This document shows positions 6,746 to 15,504 of a stretch of 64,000 nucleotides of DNA, in pieces. The DNA is from Thermovirga lienii DSM 17291. Lineage in GTDB: Bacteria; Synergistota; Synergistia; Synergistales; Thermovirgaceae. The translations under genes and the position numbers were made by a program. The notes below the pieces were generated by a model. It was not told the origin of the DNA. It did not search any database and was given only the letters and a program-made list of their open reading frames with translations. The stretch is taken from the NCBI GenBank assembly GCA_000233775.1, contig CP003096.1, positions 1,452,501-1,516,500 of the forward strand, given 5' to 3'. How positions within the stretch are numbered: position 1 is the stretch's first letter; the number at the start of each line of letters is the position of its first letter.

Positions 6746-8509
6746 ATGATAAGGCAGGTACGTATATTGAGAAAATCTTTCCTTAGCTTTACCACCATCA
6801 TGATGATACTTCTGACTGCTCTCTTCTGTGATATGGCGGCAGCCGTTGCTGTAACCAGGGGAGAGTTGGTACACGAAATAATCAAAACCCTTGAGATCCC
6901 CTACTGGGAGGGTGAAAAGTACTTCGTTGACATACCGCCCGAGCACCCAGCCAAGGCTGCTGCTGAGACAGCCTTGGCGCTTGGCATAATACTCCCGAAC
7001 GAAACGTTCTACCCTGATCTGGAAGCCACCAACGCAGAAGCTCTGTTCTTTGCACTGAGGGCCATGGGCCTTAGACATGAAGCACAAATAATAGAGAAAC
7101 TGACACCAACAGAAAACTCCCTTAACATACCAGACTACATATTTCCATATTATTTGATCGCCGAAGACATAACTCCAGAAGCACCCAAGGACATCCTATC
7201 GAGGCCGAAGGATACTTTGACGCAAGAAACCCTACACCAACTAATGCAATGGCTAAGAGATTGCAAGGCCGGTTTGGTTTGGGAGAAAACCTTTCAAGGG
7301 GAAAAATCAAGCCTCACATTACACAGGGAGAACATCGGAACTCCTCCCACAGGCTGGATAATTTCGGCGGAGGGGCAGTTCAACTCATTGAACCTGGAAG
7401 ATCTAAAAGCCAGTTTTTCATCCCAAAAACTTCAAGTCTCCTCCGAAACCACCGCCATGGGGAAAAGAATAACCGTTGGCCCATTCATCCACTTCGCCAA
7501 AGCATGGAAAACTGCAGGAAAGATAACTCGGATTTTGAACAAAGAAGCAAAAATTGAAACCTACAAAACCCAGGAGTCACAAGCTCTGTTTTGGGCAGCT
7601 GTAAGGTTCTTGCCGCAAGAAACTTCGCCAAAGATCATCACCGCTGGTGAGATAGCCGGGAAAAGGCTTCCTATATCGTGGATAGCACAGAACACCGGCG
7701 CAGAATGTGCCATAAATGGGGGATTTTTCAATAAAACTAAGATAATAGGAAGCCTAATCGTAAGAGGGATACCGATAAGTAACCCCTACGGTAGCCGCTC
7801 AGCCATAGGCTGGGACGTTAAAGGAAACTTCCACTTTTCAAGAGGTGATTTCAAGGCAAAGGCAACCATAGAGGACATCGACATTCCGATAGACTCCTTC
7901 AACGAAATGAAGGACCATCATCAGGTTGCCCTATTTACCCCACATCTATGGTATTACGCAACGCCCATACCTGATGACGCCATGGAGTTTGTGGTAAGGA
8001 AAGGAAAAATAACAGAGGAGAAATACAGCCACCTTTCAAATCATCTGGTGCCCAAAGATGGCTACTTATTGGTTGCAAGAGGAAGGTTCGCTTCAATATT
8101 AAGGCAGATTGCCAAGCCTGCCGACATAGACATAAAAGTTCAAATGGCCGATGAAATCATGAAAGATGTCTCTTACCTCCTGCAAGCAGGCCCCATGATA
8201 CTGAAAGATGGCACCTTTTGTGCTAACAACGAGGGGTTTAGTGCCAACACCATTTTGGAAAGACACCCAAGAACCATAGTAGGTTACGATGGAGTAAACC
8301 TCTATTGGTTAATAATTGATGGAAGAGACCCCTGGCACAGCAGGGGAACCACATTAAAGGAAGCTGCCTTAATAGCAAGGGAACTGGGTTGCCACAGCGC
8401 GCTGAACCTTGACGGCGGAGGATCTTCCGCCCTGTGGTGGCAAGGAAATATAATAAACAAACCCTCTGGAAATATCGAAAGACCTGTTCCCTACGCGTTG
8501 ATCTTTTGA
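6746..8509 (+). CDS. Secreted phosphodiester glycosidase (NAGPA-like) protein with SLH-like N-terminus
   Basis: Exported protein of 587 residues. A signal peptide or anchor (about residues 10-35, hydrophobic, ending AAAVA) is followed by a segment like an S-layer homology domain (about 35-115). The C-terminal half matches the phosphodiester glycosidase / DUF2233 family (NAGPA-like): ECAINGGFFN near residue 325 and LNLDGGGSSALWW near 555. Enzymes of this family act on phosphodiester-linked sugars, and bacterial members are often linked to envelope polysaccharides; the substrate here is unknown. The start is uncertain: ATG 6746 has no clear ribosome site, and TTG 6767 has a weak one. It overlaps the convergent mscS gene by 19 bp. 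Confidence 0.8.
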   Translation: MIRQVRILRKSFLSFTTIMMILLTALFCDMAAAVAVTRGELVHEIIKTLEIPYWEGEKYFVDIPPEHPAKAAAETALALGIILPNETFYPDLEATNAEALFFALRAMGLRHEAQIIEKLTPTENSLNIPDYIFPYYLIAEDITPEAPKDILSRPKDTLTQETLHQLMQWLRDCKAGLVWEKTFQGEKSSLTLHRENIGTPPTGWIISAEGQFNSLNLEDLKASFSSQKLQVSSETTAMGKRITVGPFIHFAKAWKTAGKITRILNKEAKIETYKTQESQALFWAAVRFLPQETSPKIITAGEIAGKRLPISWIAQNTGAECAINGGFFNKTKIIGSLIVRGIPISNPYGSRSAIGWDVKGNFHFSRGDFKAKATIEDIDIPIDSFNEMKDHHQVALFTPHLWYYATPIPDDAMEFVVRKGKITEEKYSHLSNHLVPKDGYLLVARGRFASILRQIAKPADIDIKVQMADEIMKDVSYLLQAGPMILKDGTFCANNEGFSANTILERHPRTIVGYDGVNLYWLIIDGRDPWHSRGTTLKEAALIARELGCHSALNLDGGGSSALWWQGNIINKPSGNIERPVPYALIF

Positions 8510-9375
8510 TCCTTGGAAAAAGGTGTTTCCTTCACCCAAACGTCCATTTGGGGGAAAGGGATATTTATGCCCTCTCTGTCGAAGGCCTCTTTGAGCCTGA
8601 GCCTATATTCTCTCCCAACGAACCACTGTTCTCCCGGAGCTGTCTTTATAAGCGCCCGTAATATTATGGCACTATCTTCAAACTCTAAAATCCCTTGAAC
8701 ATCCGTCAGCTCCAGTATCTTCTCTGGGAAATCCTTCGCCAAACTCTCAGCCACTTCCCTCATGACCGCCAAGGCTTTCTTTATGTCGGCGTGATAAGAA
8801 ACCCCCACCTTTATCTGAGCTTGCGACCAATGCTTGGTCGCATTTATAACCTCTCCGATCATTCCATTGGGAACTATTATGTGGTTGCCGTCCAGGTCCT
8901 TCAAATAGGTAGCTCTAAGGGTAAATTTCTCCACCACTCCTGAACGACCAGCTATGGTGACCACATCTCCCACTGCGAAGTGGTCCTCCAAGATGGCGAT
9001 AAATCCGTTTAAAAAATCTCTAAGCAGGTTTTGAGCAGCCAAGGATATGGCAAGCCCTGCCAATCCCAGACCCGTCAGGGCCGGCATTATATTTATGCCC
9101 AGGCTATCCAAGAACATCAAAAGTGCCACCGCGAACAAAATAACTCTCAATACATCTATCGCCAATTTTCTGAGGGTGTTGACTCTCTTTTGCCTGGTCG
9201 CTAGCTCTATGGGAGTGAGGTCTGTATTCTTGAATACAAATTTATTCAGCGTTGACTCCAAAACCCTACTTAAAACCCTTGCAGTAAGGCGATCCGCAAA
9301 AAGCCAAATCAAGACTATCAAAACGGGAGAGAACCACTCACTTATAAATATTTTCTCTATCACTTTATCTACCAC
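8491..9375 (-). CDS. MscS-family mechanosensitive channel
   Basis: Small-conductance mechanosensitive channel of the inner membrane that releases solutes on osmotic down-shock. Three N-terminal membrane segments are visible; the pore-lining helix is the Gly/Ala-rich LGLAGLAISLAAQNLL near residue 105, followed by the beta domain (AILEDHFAVGDVV, then LRATYLKDLDGNHIIVPNG). GTG at 9375 is chosen because GGAGGG lies seven bases upstream; an upstream TTG at 9402 would put that ribosome site inside the gene. The length of 294 residues is normal. Its tail overlaps the convergent upstream neighbour. Confidence 0.9.
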   Translation of the reverse strand: MVDKVIEKIFISEWFSPVLIVLIWLFADRLTARVLSRVLESTLNKFVFKNTDLTPIELATRQKRVNTLRKLAIDVLRVILFAVALLMFLDSLGINIMPALTGLGLAGLAISLAAQNLLRDFLNGFIAILEDHFAVGDVVTIAGRSGVVEKFTLRATYLKDLDGNHIIVPNGMIGEVINATKHWSQAQIKVGVSYHADIKKALAVMREVAESLAKDFPEKILELTDVQGILEFEDSAIILRALIKTAPGEQWFVGREYRLRLKEAFDREGINIPFPQMDVWVKETPFSKDQKINA

Positions 9376-9529
9376 AATAAATCCCTCCTGATAAAACTTC
9401 AAACGCCTTTACTAATATAATAAAATTTAGAAAGCCTGAAACTCATCGCTGGACTTAGTGATTATTGTATTGTATTACAGCAACCCACACAAGGAGGCAC
9501 ATTAAAAATTAAAAGAGGGAGGGATTGAT

Positions 9530-9838
9530 ATGGGAAAGGTAATTGCAGAGGTCGTAATCGTACCTCACGGAACTGGTTCAACTAGCCTGAGCCCCTATGT
9601 TGCTGAAGTAGAAAAAATCCTGCGCAGTTACGACCTTAAAGTCATGCTCACTCCGATGGGAACCATATTAGAGGGAGAACTGGACACCGTTCTTAAAGCA
9701 GTAAGAGCAGCTCATGAAGCCCCATTCAAGGCTGGAGCACTGCGAGTAGGAACAACAATAAGAATCGACGATAGAAGGGACAAAAACGCCAGCATGGAAC
9801 AAAAGGTTAAATCAGTGGAAGAAAAACTAAAAGACTAA
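9530..9838 (+). CDS. MTH1187-family thiamine-binding protein
   Basis: Small cytoplasmic ferredoxin-fold protein of 102 residues matching the thiamine_BP (DUF77, YqgV/MTH1187) family. Family marks are the opening beta strand VIAEVVIVPHGTG, SLSPYVAEVEKIL, and LTPMGTILEG near residue 40. Members are thought to bind thiamine or related compounds; the exact role is not established. ATG 9530 follows GGGAGGGATTGAT. It stands alone and ends in a strong terminator. No TPP riboswitch is seen upstream. Confidence 0.85.
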   Translation: MGKVIAEVVIVPHGTGSTSLSPYVAEVEKILRSYDLKVMLTPMGTILEGELDTVLKAVRAAHEAPFKAGALRVGTTIRIDDRRDKNASMEQKVKSVEEKLKD

Positions 9839-9859
9839 ATTTCAATCGCCAACAAAGTT

Positions 9860-9892
9860 AGAGGGGGAAGCTGTTGTGCTCCCCCCTCTTTT
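9860..9892 (+). terminator. Strong terminator between converging genes
   Basis: Arms AGAGGGGGAAGC (9860-9871) and GCTCCCCCCTCT (9878-9889) form a 12-bp stem with one mismatch, followed by T residues. It lies 21 bp after the thiamine-binding protein gene and just before the 3' end of nhaC, and may serve both strands. Confidence 0.85.
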
Positions 9893-9896
9893 CATG

Positions 9897-11411
9897 CTAA
9901 TTACCAGGATGTTCCTTGGCCACTACATCCTCACCGGACTGGGTCCTCCAGTAAACGCCTATCTTCATGTAAGAAATAAGCACAGACATAATTGGGTTCA
10001 AGTAGTTAAGGAACGCATACGGGAGGTAAGCCAAAGTAGGAACGCCAAGGACGCTGCTTTGGAAGGCGCCGCAGGTGTTCCAAGGTACCAATGGTGACGT
10101 CAATGTACCGCAGTCCTCCAGCGCACGGGATAGCATCCTCGGTGCAAGGCCCTTTTCCTCGAATGCTCCCTTAAACATCCTTCCCGGTATAACCAATGAC
10201 AAGTACTGGTCGCCAAGGAACAAGTTAGATACAAACGAAGAGGCGATTACTGCTCCCATCATGCCACCAACGGTCTTCACAGACTTAGTCAAAGACCCTA
10301 CTATAGTCTCAAGGAAACCACAGGCCTCCATGACCCCACCGAAGAACAAGGCGCAGAATATCAGGGATATAGTCCACATCATGGAATCCAATCCTCCACG
10401 AGTCAACAGTTCAGTTAACATGTTCCCCACTTCCTGTGCCAACTCGGGTGCTACGGAGAGATCATTTTGGGCAAGCAGTGCCATTAAAGCATCAGCTTCT
10501 GCATTAGCTATCTCTGAGGAAAGTTGAGCTTCATAGCCGTAGTGAACGGCGTTTATGATATCGGCAAGCCCGTGCCCCTGAAATACGGAAAGCAAAACTG
10601 CCAGAACAACACCAGCAAACAACCCGGGCACGGCCGGGGTCTTTTTGGCCGCCAGCAATATTACGACCACTGGTGGCACAAAGCCCAAAAAGCTTATGGG
10701 GAACTCGGCTTTGAGCATGGTCTGCATCGCTTCGATCTTTGCAGCATCCAATGAGCCTCCTGCGTACTTCATACCCAAAACTATAGTGATTAAGGCCACA
10801 ATGAGGTAAGTAGGACCTGTCGACCAAACCATCGCTTTTATATGGTCGAAAAGGTTCGCTCCGGCTACTGCAGGTGCAAGGTTGGTCGTATCAGAAAGAG
10901 GAGACATCTTATCTCCAAAGTATGCTCCTGAAATAACTATTCCTGCAGAAAGTGGAGCAGGTATTCCAAGGCCATGAGCTATTCCCATCAATGCTATACC
11001 CACAGTTCCAGCTGTGGTCCATGACGAACCGGTGGCCAAAGACACCACAGAACAAACCAAGAGCGTAGCCAGCAAAAAGATTGATGGGGACAATATGGAA
11101 AGACCATAATAAATGAGAGCAGGTACAACTCCACTTTGGATCCATATTCCTATTACCATACCTATGATCATAAGTATAACTATCGCCTGAAGAGCCACCG
11201 CGATGGCGTTGAGGCCTCCTTGCTCTATCTCAGACCAAGGTTTCTTCAAAACCACGACACCAACCAAGCAAACTACGACGGACGAAATAACTATTGGTAT
11301 GTGGGCATCAACCCCTAGAGCTAAAACGCCATAACTTATTATTGCCGCCGCAATAGCAAAGACCCCAACAGACAACCCCAAACTAGGCTTACTTCCTGTA
11401 CCTTCTGCCAT
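9897..11411 (-). CDS. nhaC: NhaC-type Na+/H+ antiporter
   Basis: Inner-membrane sodium/proton antiporter of 504 residues with about a dozen hydrophobic segments. Family blocks seen are ATGSSWTTAGTVG near residue 125, GAYFGDKMSPLSDTTNLAP near 160, and the C-terminal GDQYLSLVIPGRMF and LVPWNTCG near 425-465. ATG 11411 follows AGGAGAGGCTTT. Some members exchange malate or other acids for lactate, so the substrate is inferred at family level. Sodium cycling fits an anaerobe that uses other sodium symporters in this window. Confidence 0.9.
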   Translation of the reverse strand: MAEGTGSKPSLGLSVGVFAIAAAIISYGVLALGVDAHIPIVISSVVVCLVGVVVLKKPWSEIEQGGLNAIAVALQAIVILMIIGMVIGIWIQSGVVPALIYYGLSILSPSIFLLATLLVCSVVSLATGSSWTTAGTVGIALMGIAHGLGIPAPLSAGIVISGAYFGDKMSPLSDTTNLAPAVAGANLFDHIKAMVWSTGPTYLIVALITIVLGMKYAGGSLDAAKIEAMQTMLKAEFPISFLGFVPPVVVILLAAKKTPAVPGLFAGVVLAVLLSVFQGHGLADIINAVHYGYEAQLSSEIANAEADALMALLAQNDLSVAPELAQEVGNMLTELLTRGGLDSMMWTISLIFCALFFGGVMEACGFLETIVGSLTKSVKTVGGMMGAVIASSFVSNLFLGDQYLSLVIPGRMFKGAFEEKGLAPRMLSRALEDCGTLTSPLVPWNTCGAFQSSVLGVPTLAYLPYAFLNYLNPIMSVLISYMKIGVYWRTQSGEDVVAKEHPGN

Positions 11412-11519
11412 AAAGCCTCTCCTCCTTTTTTCTGCTTATTTGCCGTATTTCACGGAAAGATCTTTCTTTAACTAAACGTCACCTCCTTTCACAAAGTAAA
11501 ACAAAAACAGGAAAGCGGT

Positions 11520-11930
11520 CTAGCCCACTTCCCCTATTTCCACATCGGGTATGTATTCAGCAAGTATAGCCCTCAACTTGGGTTCATCTTCAGCGTCGAA
11601 AAGGACCTTCCAACCTGTTATATCCCGTTCGAAAAAGGCCATCATCCTGTTACCTCTTTTTACCAGTCCCACATGTTTTATCTCTTCCCACGGAAGAACC
11701 GTCTTGTATTTTCTAAACCAAGAACCGTTCTCCCTAACCAATCCTTCCGAGGAAACATAGAGTCTCTTTTGATATCCAGATATAAATGCCACCACTACGC
11801 CAACAAATATCTTGTGAAACTCAAATACCCTCATGCCATCCGCTACGAGGAAAATCCCCACTGCTAAAGCAAACCATTTCATCCAACTTGGGAATGGCGT
11901 CCCTGATTTGGATACCAAAAGCTCTTTCAA
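11520..11930 (-). CDS. Hypothetical membrane protein with PH-like C-terminus
   Basis: 136 residues. Two close hydrophobic segments (about residues 17-55) are followed by a soluble domain with alternating strands and a final helix (AEDEPKLRAILAEYI), resembling the bacterial PH-like proteins often annotated as YcxB- or YdbT-like. No catalytic motif is seen. The start is TTG at 11930 with GAGGAGG upstream. It stands between the kamA terminator and nhaC, and could be read with nhaC, 108 bp downstream. The function is unknown. Confidence 0.6.
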   Translation of the reverse strand: MKELLVSKSGTPFPSWMKWFALAVGIFLVADGMRVFEFHKIFVGVVVAFISGYQKRLYVSSEGLVRENGSWFRKYKTVLPWEEIKHVGLVKRGNRMMAFFERDITGWKVLFDAEDEPKLRAILAEYIPDVEIGEVG

Positions 11931-12019
11931 AATACGATTCCTCCTCGTCCAAGCCCATTCGATTAATTTGTTTTTTACATTGAACCGTTTCTATTATATT
12001 TTATACCTCTCGAAAAGGG

Positions 12020-12054
12020 CAAGGGAGACCATGCCATAGTCTCCCTTGTTTTTT
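12020..12054. terminator. Terminator hairpin downstream of kamA
   Basis: Perfect 10-bp arms, CAAGGGAGAC (12020-12029) and GTCTCCCTTG (12039-12048), with a T-run on the plus side and CCCTTTTC on the minus side. The position 3' of kamA (minus strand) suggests it ends kamA transcription; the stronger T-run is on the other strand. Confidence 0.65.
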
Positions 12055-12094
12055 ATTTCCCATTCTATGTTTCAGCCTTGCTTTGTCCTTTTAG

Positions 12095-13378
12095 CTATTT
12101 TCTCTTCTCCGCCCTTTTCCTTCTGTCCAGGTTGGCAGGTTCAAGGGATATGGCCTCACCCTCAAAGAGCTTGATCAGCCCTTCCCTGGATAGCTGCCTC
12201 TGGCGAGATGTGTACTCCTCCCAGTGATAAAGCTCCTCCGGACGGCTCACACTGTCCTCAGGCTCCGTGTAGACCGTGAGCACCCCCTCGTAGTTCCTCA
12301 ATATAACCTTGCGGTCCGAACGGCTCACCACGTAGTTGGGACCCACAGGAATCTTACCTCCTCCACCAGGAGCGTCCACTATGAACAATGGTTGGGCCAT
12401 ACCCGTCGTGTGACCCCTCAAATACTCCATTATCTGTATCCCCTTGCCTATGCTCGTCCTGAAATGCTCTATACCCTCCGACAGGTCGCACTGATATATG
12501 TAATAGGGATTCACCCTTATCTTCAAAAGCTGCTGGTTAAGCTCCCTTATCAAGTACGGACAGTCGTTCACACCCTTCAAAAGCACCGTCTGGTTGCCCA
12601 ACACTATGCCCGCATCCGCAAGCTTGTTGCACGCCTCCGCCGACTCCTTGGTTATCTCCTTGGGATGATTGAAATGAGTATTAAGCCACACAGGATGATA
12701 CTTCTTCAGCATGTTGCAAAGCTTGTCCGTTATCCTCTGAGGACATACCACCGGCACACGGCTCCCCAACCTCACAAAATCCACGTGAGGAATGCTTCTA
12801 AGCTCGCTTATAACCCACTCAAGCATGTCCTCGTTCACCGTCAAAGGATCTCCTCCTGAAAGCAATACATCCCTGAACGTGGGCGTCTCCCTTATGTACT
12901 CTATGCACCTCTTTATCTGCTCCTCAGAGTACGCTCGGTCCGTCTCTCCTGCCTTGCGCCTCCTGGTACAGTGCCTGCAGTACATGCTGCACTGGTCGGT
13001 TATCAACAACAAACCCCTGTCAGGATAACGATGGGTCAAACCAGGAACTGGAGAGTCCACATCCTCGTGAAGGGGATCATGAAGATCTGCCTTGGAAAAC
13101 ATGGTCTCATGAATCGAGGGAACCGCCTGCTTCCTTATGGGACACCGAGGATCATCGGGATCCATCAGCGATGCATAATAAGGCGTTATGGCCATCCTCA
13201 GCTTGGTCAAACTCCTCTCTATTACCTCCGCCTCCTCGTCCGTCAGGTTGATAACCTGCCTCAGCTCATCCACAGTCGTGATCCTGTTACGAATCTGCCA
13301 CCGCCAGTCGTTCCACTCCTCCTCCGTTACTCCCTTCCATAAGGGAACTTCCTTCCAAGAGCGCAGCTTAACAACCAT
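12095..13378 (-). CDS. kamA: Lysine 2,3-aminomutase
   Basis: Radical SAM, PLP-dependent enzyme that converts L-lysine to L-beta-lysine. The cluster motif CSMYCRHCTRRRK lies at about residues 130-142, the LSGGDPL block near 172, and the PLP-binding Lys in APGGGGKIPV near 348. The length of 427 residues fits the family. ATG 13378 follows GGGGAAAGGGAT. Beta-lysine can serve lysine fermentation or, after acetylation, as an osmolyte; neither the kamDE/kdd/kce fermentation genes nor an ablB acetyltransferase is in the window, so its use here is open. It is monocistronic with its own promoter. Confidence 0.95.
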   Translation of the reverse strand: MVVKLRSWKEVPLWKGVTEEEWNDWRWQIRNRITTVDELRQVINLTDEEAEVIERSLTKLRMAITPYYASLMDPDDPRCPIRKQAVPSIHETMFSKADLHDPLHEDVDSPVPGLTHRYPDRGLLLITDQCSMYCRHCTRRRKAGETDRAYSEEQIKRCIEYIRETPTFRDVLLSGGDPLTVNEDMLEWVISELRSIPHVDFVRLGSRVPVVCPQRITDKLCNMLKKYHPVWLNTHFNHPKEITKESAEACNKLADAGIVLGNQTVLLKGVNDCPYLIRELNQQLLKIRVNPYYIYQCDLSEGIEHFRTSIGKGIQIMEYLRGHTTGMAQPLFIVDAPGGGGKIPVGPNYVVSRSDRKVILRNYEGVLTVYTEPEDSVSRPEELYHWEEYTSRQRQLSREGLIKLFEGEAISLEPANLDRRKRAEKRK

Positions 13379-13448
13379 ATCCCTTTCCCCCCACTACAGT
13401 GTTTTTTTGAGCAAACTGTATATTTGTATGCATTCTTGCACCCTTGCT

Positions 13449-13478
13449 AATATACAGCCATGCTGGTACCTTTGTCAA
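13449..13478 (-). promoter_or_regulatory. Promoter of kamA
   Basis: On the minus strand, TTGACA (13473-13478) and TATATT (13449-13454) are spaced 18 bp apart. The leader before kamA is about 65 bp. IS256 copy A lies 66 bp upstream of the -35 box. Confidence 0.65.
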
Positions 13479-13552
13479 TTTTTATGGGATTTGCAACTTC
13501 TGCAGGTTGCTATTAACGATTAGATTACCTAAAAACTGATAATATAGTAATA

Positions 13553-14948
13553 GGTCAAGTCCAAATTTGTGTGTAAATTCCCTCTGGCAGATAAGATCAC
13601 CCCGTTTTAAGCTACATTTACCTGGGTATCGGCATTATTCACCTCCTTCTGCTGTTTTTCTGTGTTAGCCTTCCACTCCCAATACTCTGCCATATCAAAG
13701 TAGCGCTTTCCTGTGGTCCACACCTCGTCGATCTCTACAAGCACTGCTCCGATCAGTCTCACAGCCGACTCCTCGTTAGGGAAGATTCGGATCACCCGCT
13801 CCCGCCGGCGGATCTCCTGGTTGAGCCGCTCGACTCCATTGGTGGTGCGCAGCCGCTTCCGGTAGCGCCCTGGTAGTGCCATCACCGCCATTGCGTCCTC
13901 GAAACCAGCTTCAAGTCGCTCTACCGCCTTTGGCGCCCGGGCGCCAAAGGCCTCTATCGTTTCGTTCAGCAACCGCCTGGCCGTCTCCATATCCGGCGCG
14001 TCGAAGATCAACCGCAGTCGCCCGTGCAGGTCGCCCTGGAGGCTCTTAGGACAGGCGTCCAGGATGTTCCGGATAAAGTGGGTCTGGCACCGCTGCCATG
14101 TCGCTCCTTGGAAGTGGGTTTCTATCGCATTGATCAAGCCCTTGTGATCATCCGAAACAACCAAGTCCACTCCCTTGAGACCGCGCTCCTTGAGCCGGCC
14201 GAAGAACTCCGACCAAGCAGCCTCTGATTCGCTATCCCCGAGCATAAGCCCTAAAATCTCCCGGTATCCCTCCCGGTTGATCCCTGTAGCGAGAAGTACG
14301 CTTGAAAGCCGTACCCGGCCGCCTTTACGCACCCGGATGACAATGGCATCTACCAGGAGAAATGGGTATTCCTGGCTGCTCAAATCTCGCTCGTTCCACT
14401 CCTTTACGATGTCGTCCAGTCTTTTGCACAGGCTGGATACGGTGGATTTGGAGAACTCCGTGCCGCATAGTTCATCAACAACCGCCCTTACCTTCCTGGT
14501 GGATACGCCGTTCACGACCATCTCGACCATGGCCAGCAAGAGCGCCTGCTCGCTCCGCTGGTACCGCTCGAAAAGCTCCGTGGAGAAGTGCCCGCTCCGG
14601 AGACGGGGAACCATAAGCGTAAGTTCTCCTACGCGAGACTTGAGCAGCTTATCCCGATACCCGTTGCGGTACCCCTGCCGCTCTTCGGTACGTTCGTATG
14701 GCTTGGCCCTGAGTTGTTCGGTAGCCTGAGCATCGAGTATCTGATTCACGATGTTCTCCACCAACCGAGCCAATCCATCATCCCGAATAAATAATCCTTG
14801 CAAGAGATCACAGTCTACGGTAACCTGGTAGTGAGCCATCTTTTCTCCCTCCTGATGATTAAGATTAAGCTACTTCTTATCTACCAGAGGGAGGGGTGGC
14901 TCTCCTGCTTCAAGCCATCAATTTTACACCATCATAATGGACACTACT
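13553..14948 (-). mobile_element. IS256-type insertion sequence, copy A (1396 bp)
   Basis: Read in the transposase direction, the element runs from AGTAGTGTCC to GGACTTGACC. The ends were set by comparison with copy B at 32849-34244 and are imperfect inverted repeats. It is flanked by the 8-bp direct repeat TAGTAATA at 13545-13552 and 14949-14956. Target duplications of 8-9 bp are usual for IS256. The base composition is visibly more GC-rich than the neighbouring genes, in line with recent arrival. It sits between kamA and an unknown gene without breaking either. Confidence 0.93.
13607..14839 (-). CDS. IS256-family transposase, copy A
   Basis: DDE transposase of the Transposase_mut (IS256) family, 410 residues. 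The catalytic Asp lies in LLVDAIVIRV (about residue 165), the second Asp in VVSDDHKGL (about 232), the family block CQTHFIRN near 254, and the Glu in TTNGVERLNQEIRRRERV (about 342). ATG 14839 follows CAGGAGGGAGAAAAG. The protein is identical to that of copy B, so both copies are probably active and spread recently. Confidence 0.95.
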   Translation of the reverse strand: MAHYQVTVDCDLLQGLFIRDDGLARLVENIVNQILDAQATEQLRAKPYERTEERQGYRNGYRDKLLKSRVGELTLMVPRLRSGHFSTELFERYQRSEQALLLAMVEMVVNGVSTRKVRAVVDELCGTEFSKSTVSSLCKRLDDIVKEWNERDLSSQEYPFLLVDAIVIRVRKGGRVRLSSVLLATGINREGYREILGLMLGDSESEAAWSEFFGRLKERGLKGVDLVVSDDHKGLINAIETHFQGATWQRCQTHFIRNILDACPKSLQGDLHGRLRLIFDAPDMETARRLLNETIEAFGARAPKAVERLEAGFEDAMAVMALPGRYRKRLRTTNGVERLNQEIRRRERVIRIFPNEESAVRLIGAVLVEIDEVWTTGKRYFDMAEYWEWKANTEKQQKEVNNADTQVNVA

Positions 14949-14989
14949 TAGTAATATAGTTTCGACATAAACTTTGGGGGTAGGCACCT

Positions 14990-15400
14990 ATGACGGACAT
15001 CGAAAGGCAAATAGTAATACTAGCATTGGCCAATTTAAAGAGCGATGATCCCAATTTGTGGGGCTACGCTCGTTTGAGAAAGGCCATCTTTTTCTTACAG
15101 AAAGAAGAAGGTGTCCCCCTGGGATTTCATTTCCAGCTGGAACGAGAAAGGCCCATAAGTCCTCAATTGCAAATCTTTTTGGAAAAAATGAAATATGAAG
15201 GATTGCTCAAGTTCGTCGAAACTCCCCATGGCTACAGGATAAGGCCAAGCGCAAAAGGCAAAAAGATGCTTGAAGATAATCCCGGAGTGGTAGCACGTTA
15301 CAAACAAGAAATACAGAGCACCTTAAACAAAGTAGAACATATGACCCTTACCGAACTTCGGTTAAGGTCTCTTGATGTATTCCTCAAAAACCCCGAGTAA
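14990..15400 (+). CDS. Hypothetical protein, possibly YwgA-like
   Basis: 136 residues, soluble. The N-terminal half (RQIVILALANL, then RLRKAIFFLQKEEG) and the middle (a long helix, then LLKFVETPHGYRIRPSAKG) look like a winged-helix arrangement of the kind found in YwgA-type or PadR-like small proteins. The C-terminus is helical. ATG 14990 follows GGGGGTAGG. It sits 42 bp right of IS256 copy A, so its original promoter may have been displaced, and 104 bp before niaR. The function is not recognised. Confidence 0.55.
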   Translation: MTDIERQIVILALANLKSDDPNLWGYARLRKAIFFLQKEEGVPLGFHFQLERERPISPQLQIFLEKMKYEGLLKFVETPHGYRIRPSAKGKKMLEDNPGVVARYKQEIQSTLNKVEHMTLTELRLRSLDVFLKNPE

Positions 15401-15470
15401 TCTTCCAAAACTATTTTATAACACCCCCTAAGTTCTCATTTGTGGCTTTACAAAATGGATTTTTCTGCTA

Positions 15471-15491
15471 CTATCTGCTAGTAGCAGATAG
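15471..15491. promoter_or_regulatory. Palindromic operator candidate at the niaR start
   Basis: CTATCTGCTA and TAGCAGATAG form perfect 10-bp arms around a single G. The palindrome lies 13 bp before the niaR start and touches its ribosome site, a place suited to self-repression by NiaR. Confidence 0.6.
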
Positions 15492-15504
15492 TGAGGTGTT
15501 ACAA

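Noticed and set aside
13926-13951. Perfect 26-bp palindrome GCCTTTGGCGCCC plus its mirror, thought to be a recombination site
   Set aside because: It lies inside the IS256 transposase gene and occurs in both copies (also 33846-33871), where it codes for FGARAPK. Coding constraint and element identity explain it.
14175-14729. Long open frame antisense to the IS256 transposase
   Set aside because: Same frame is present in copy B, has no ribosome site and shows the Ser/Arg-rich look of a shadow of a GC-rich gene.
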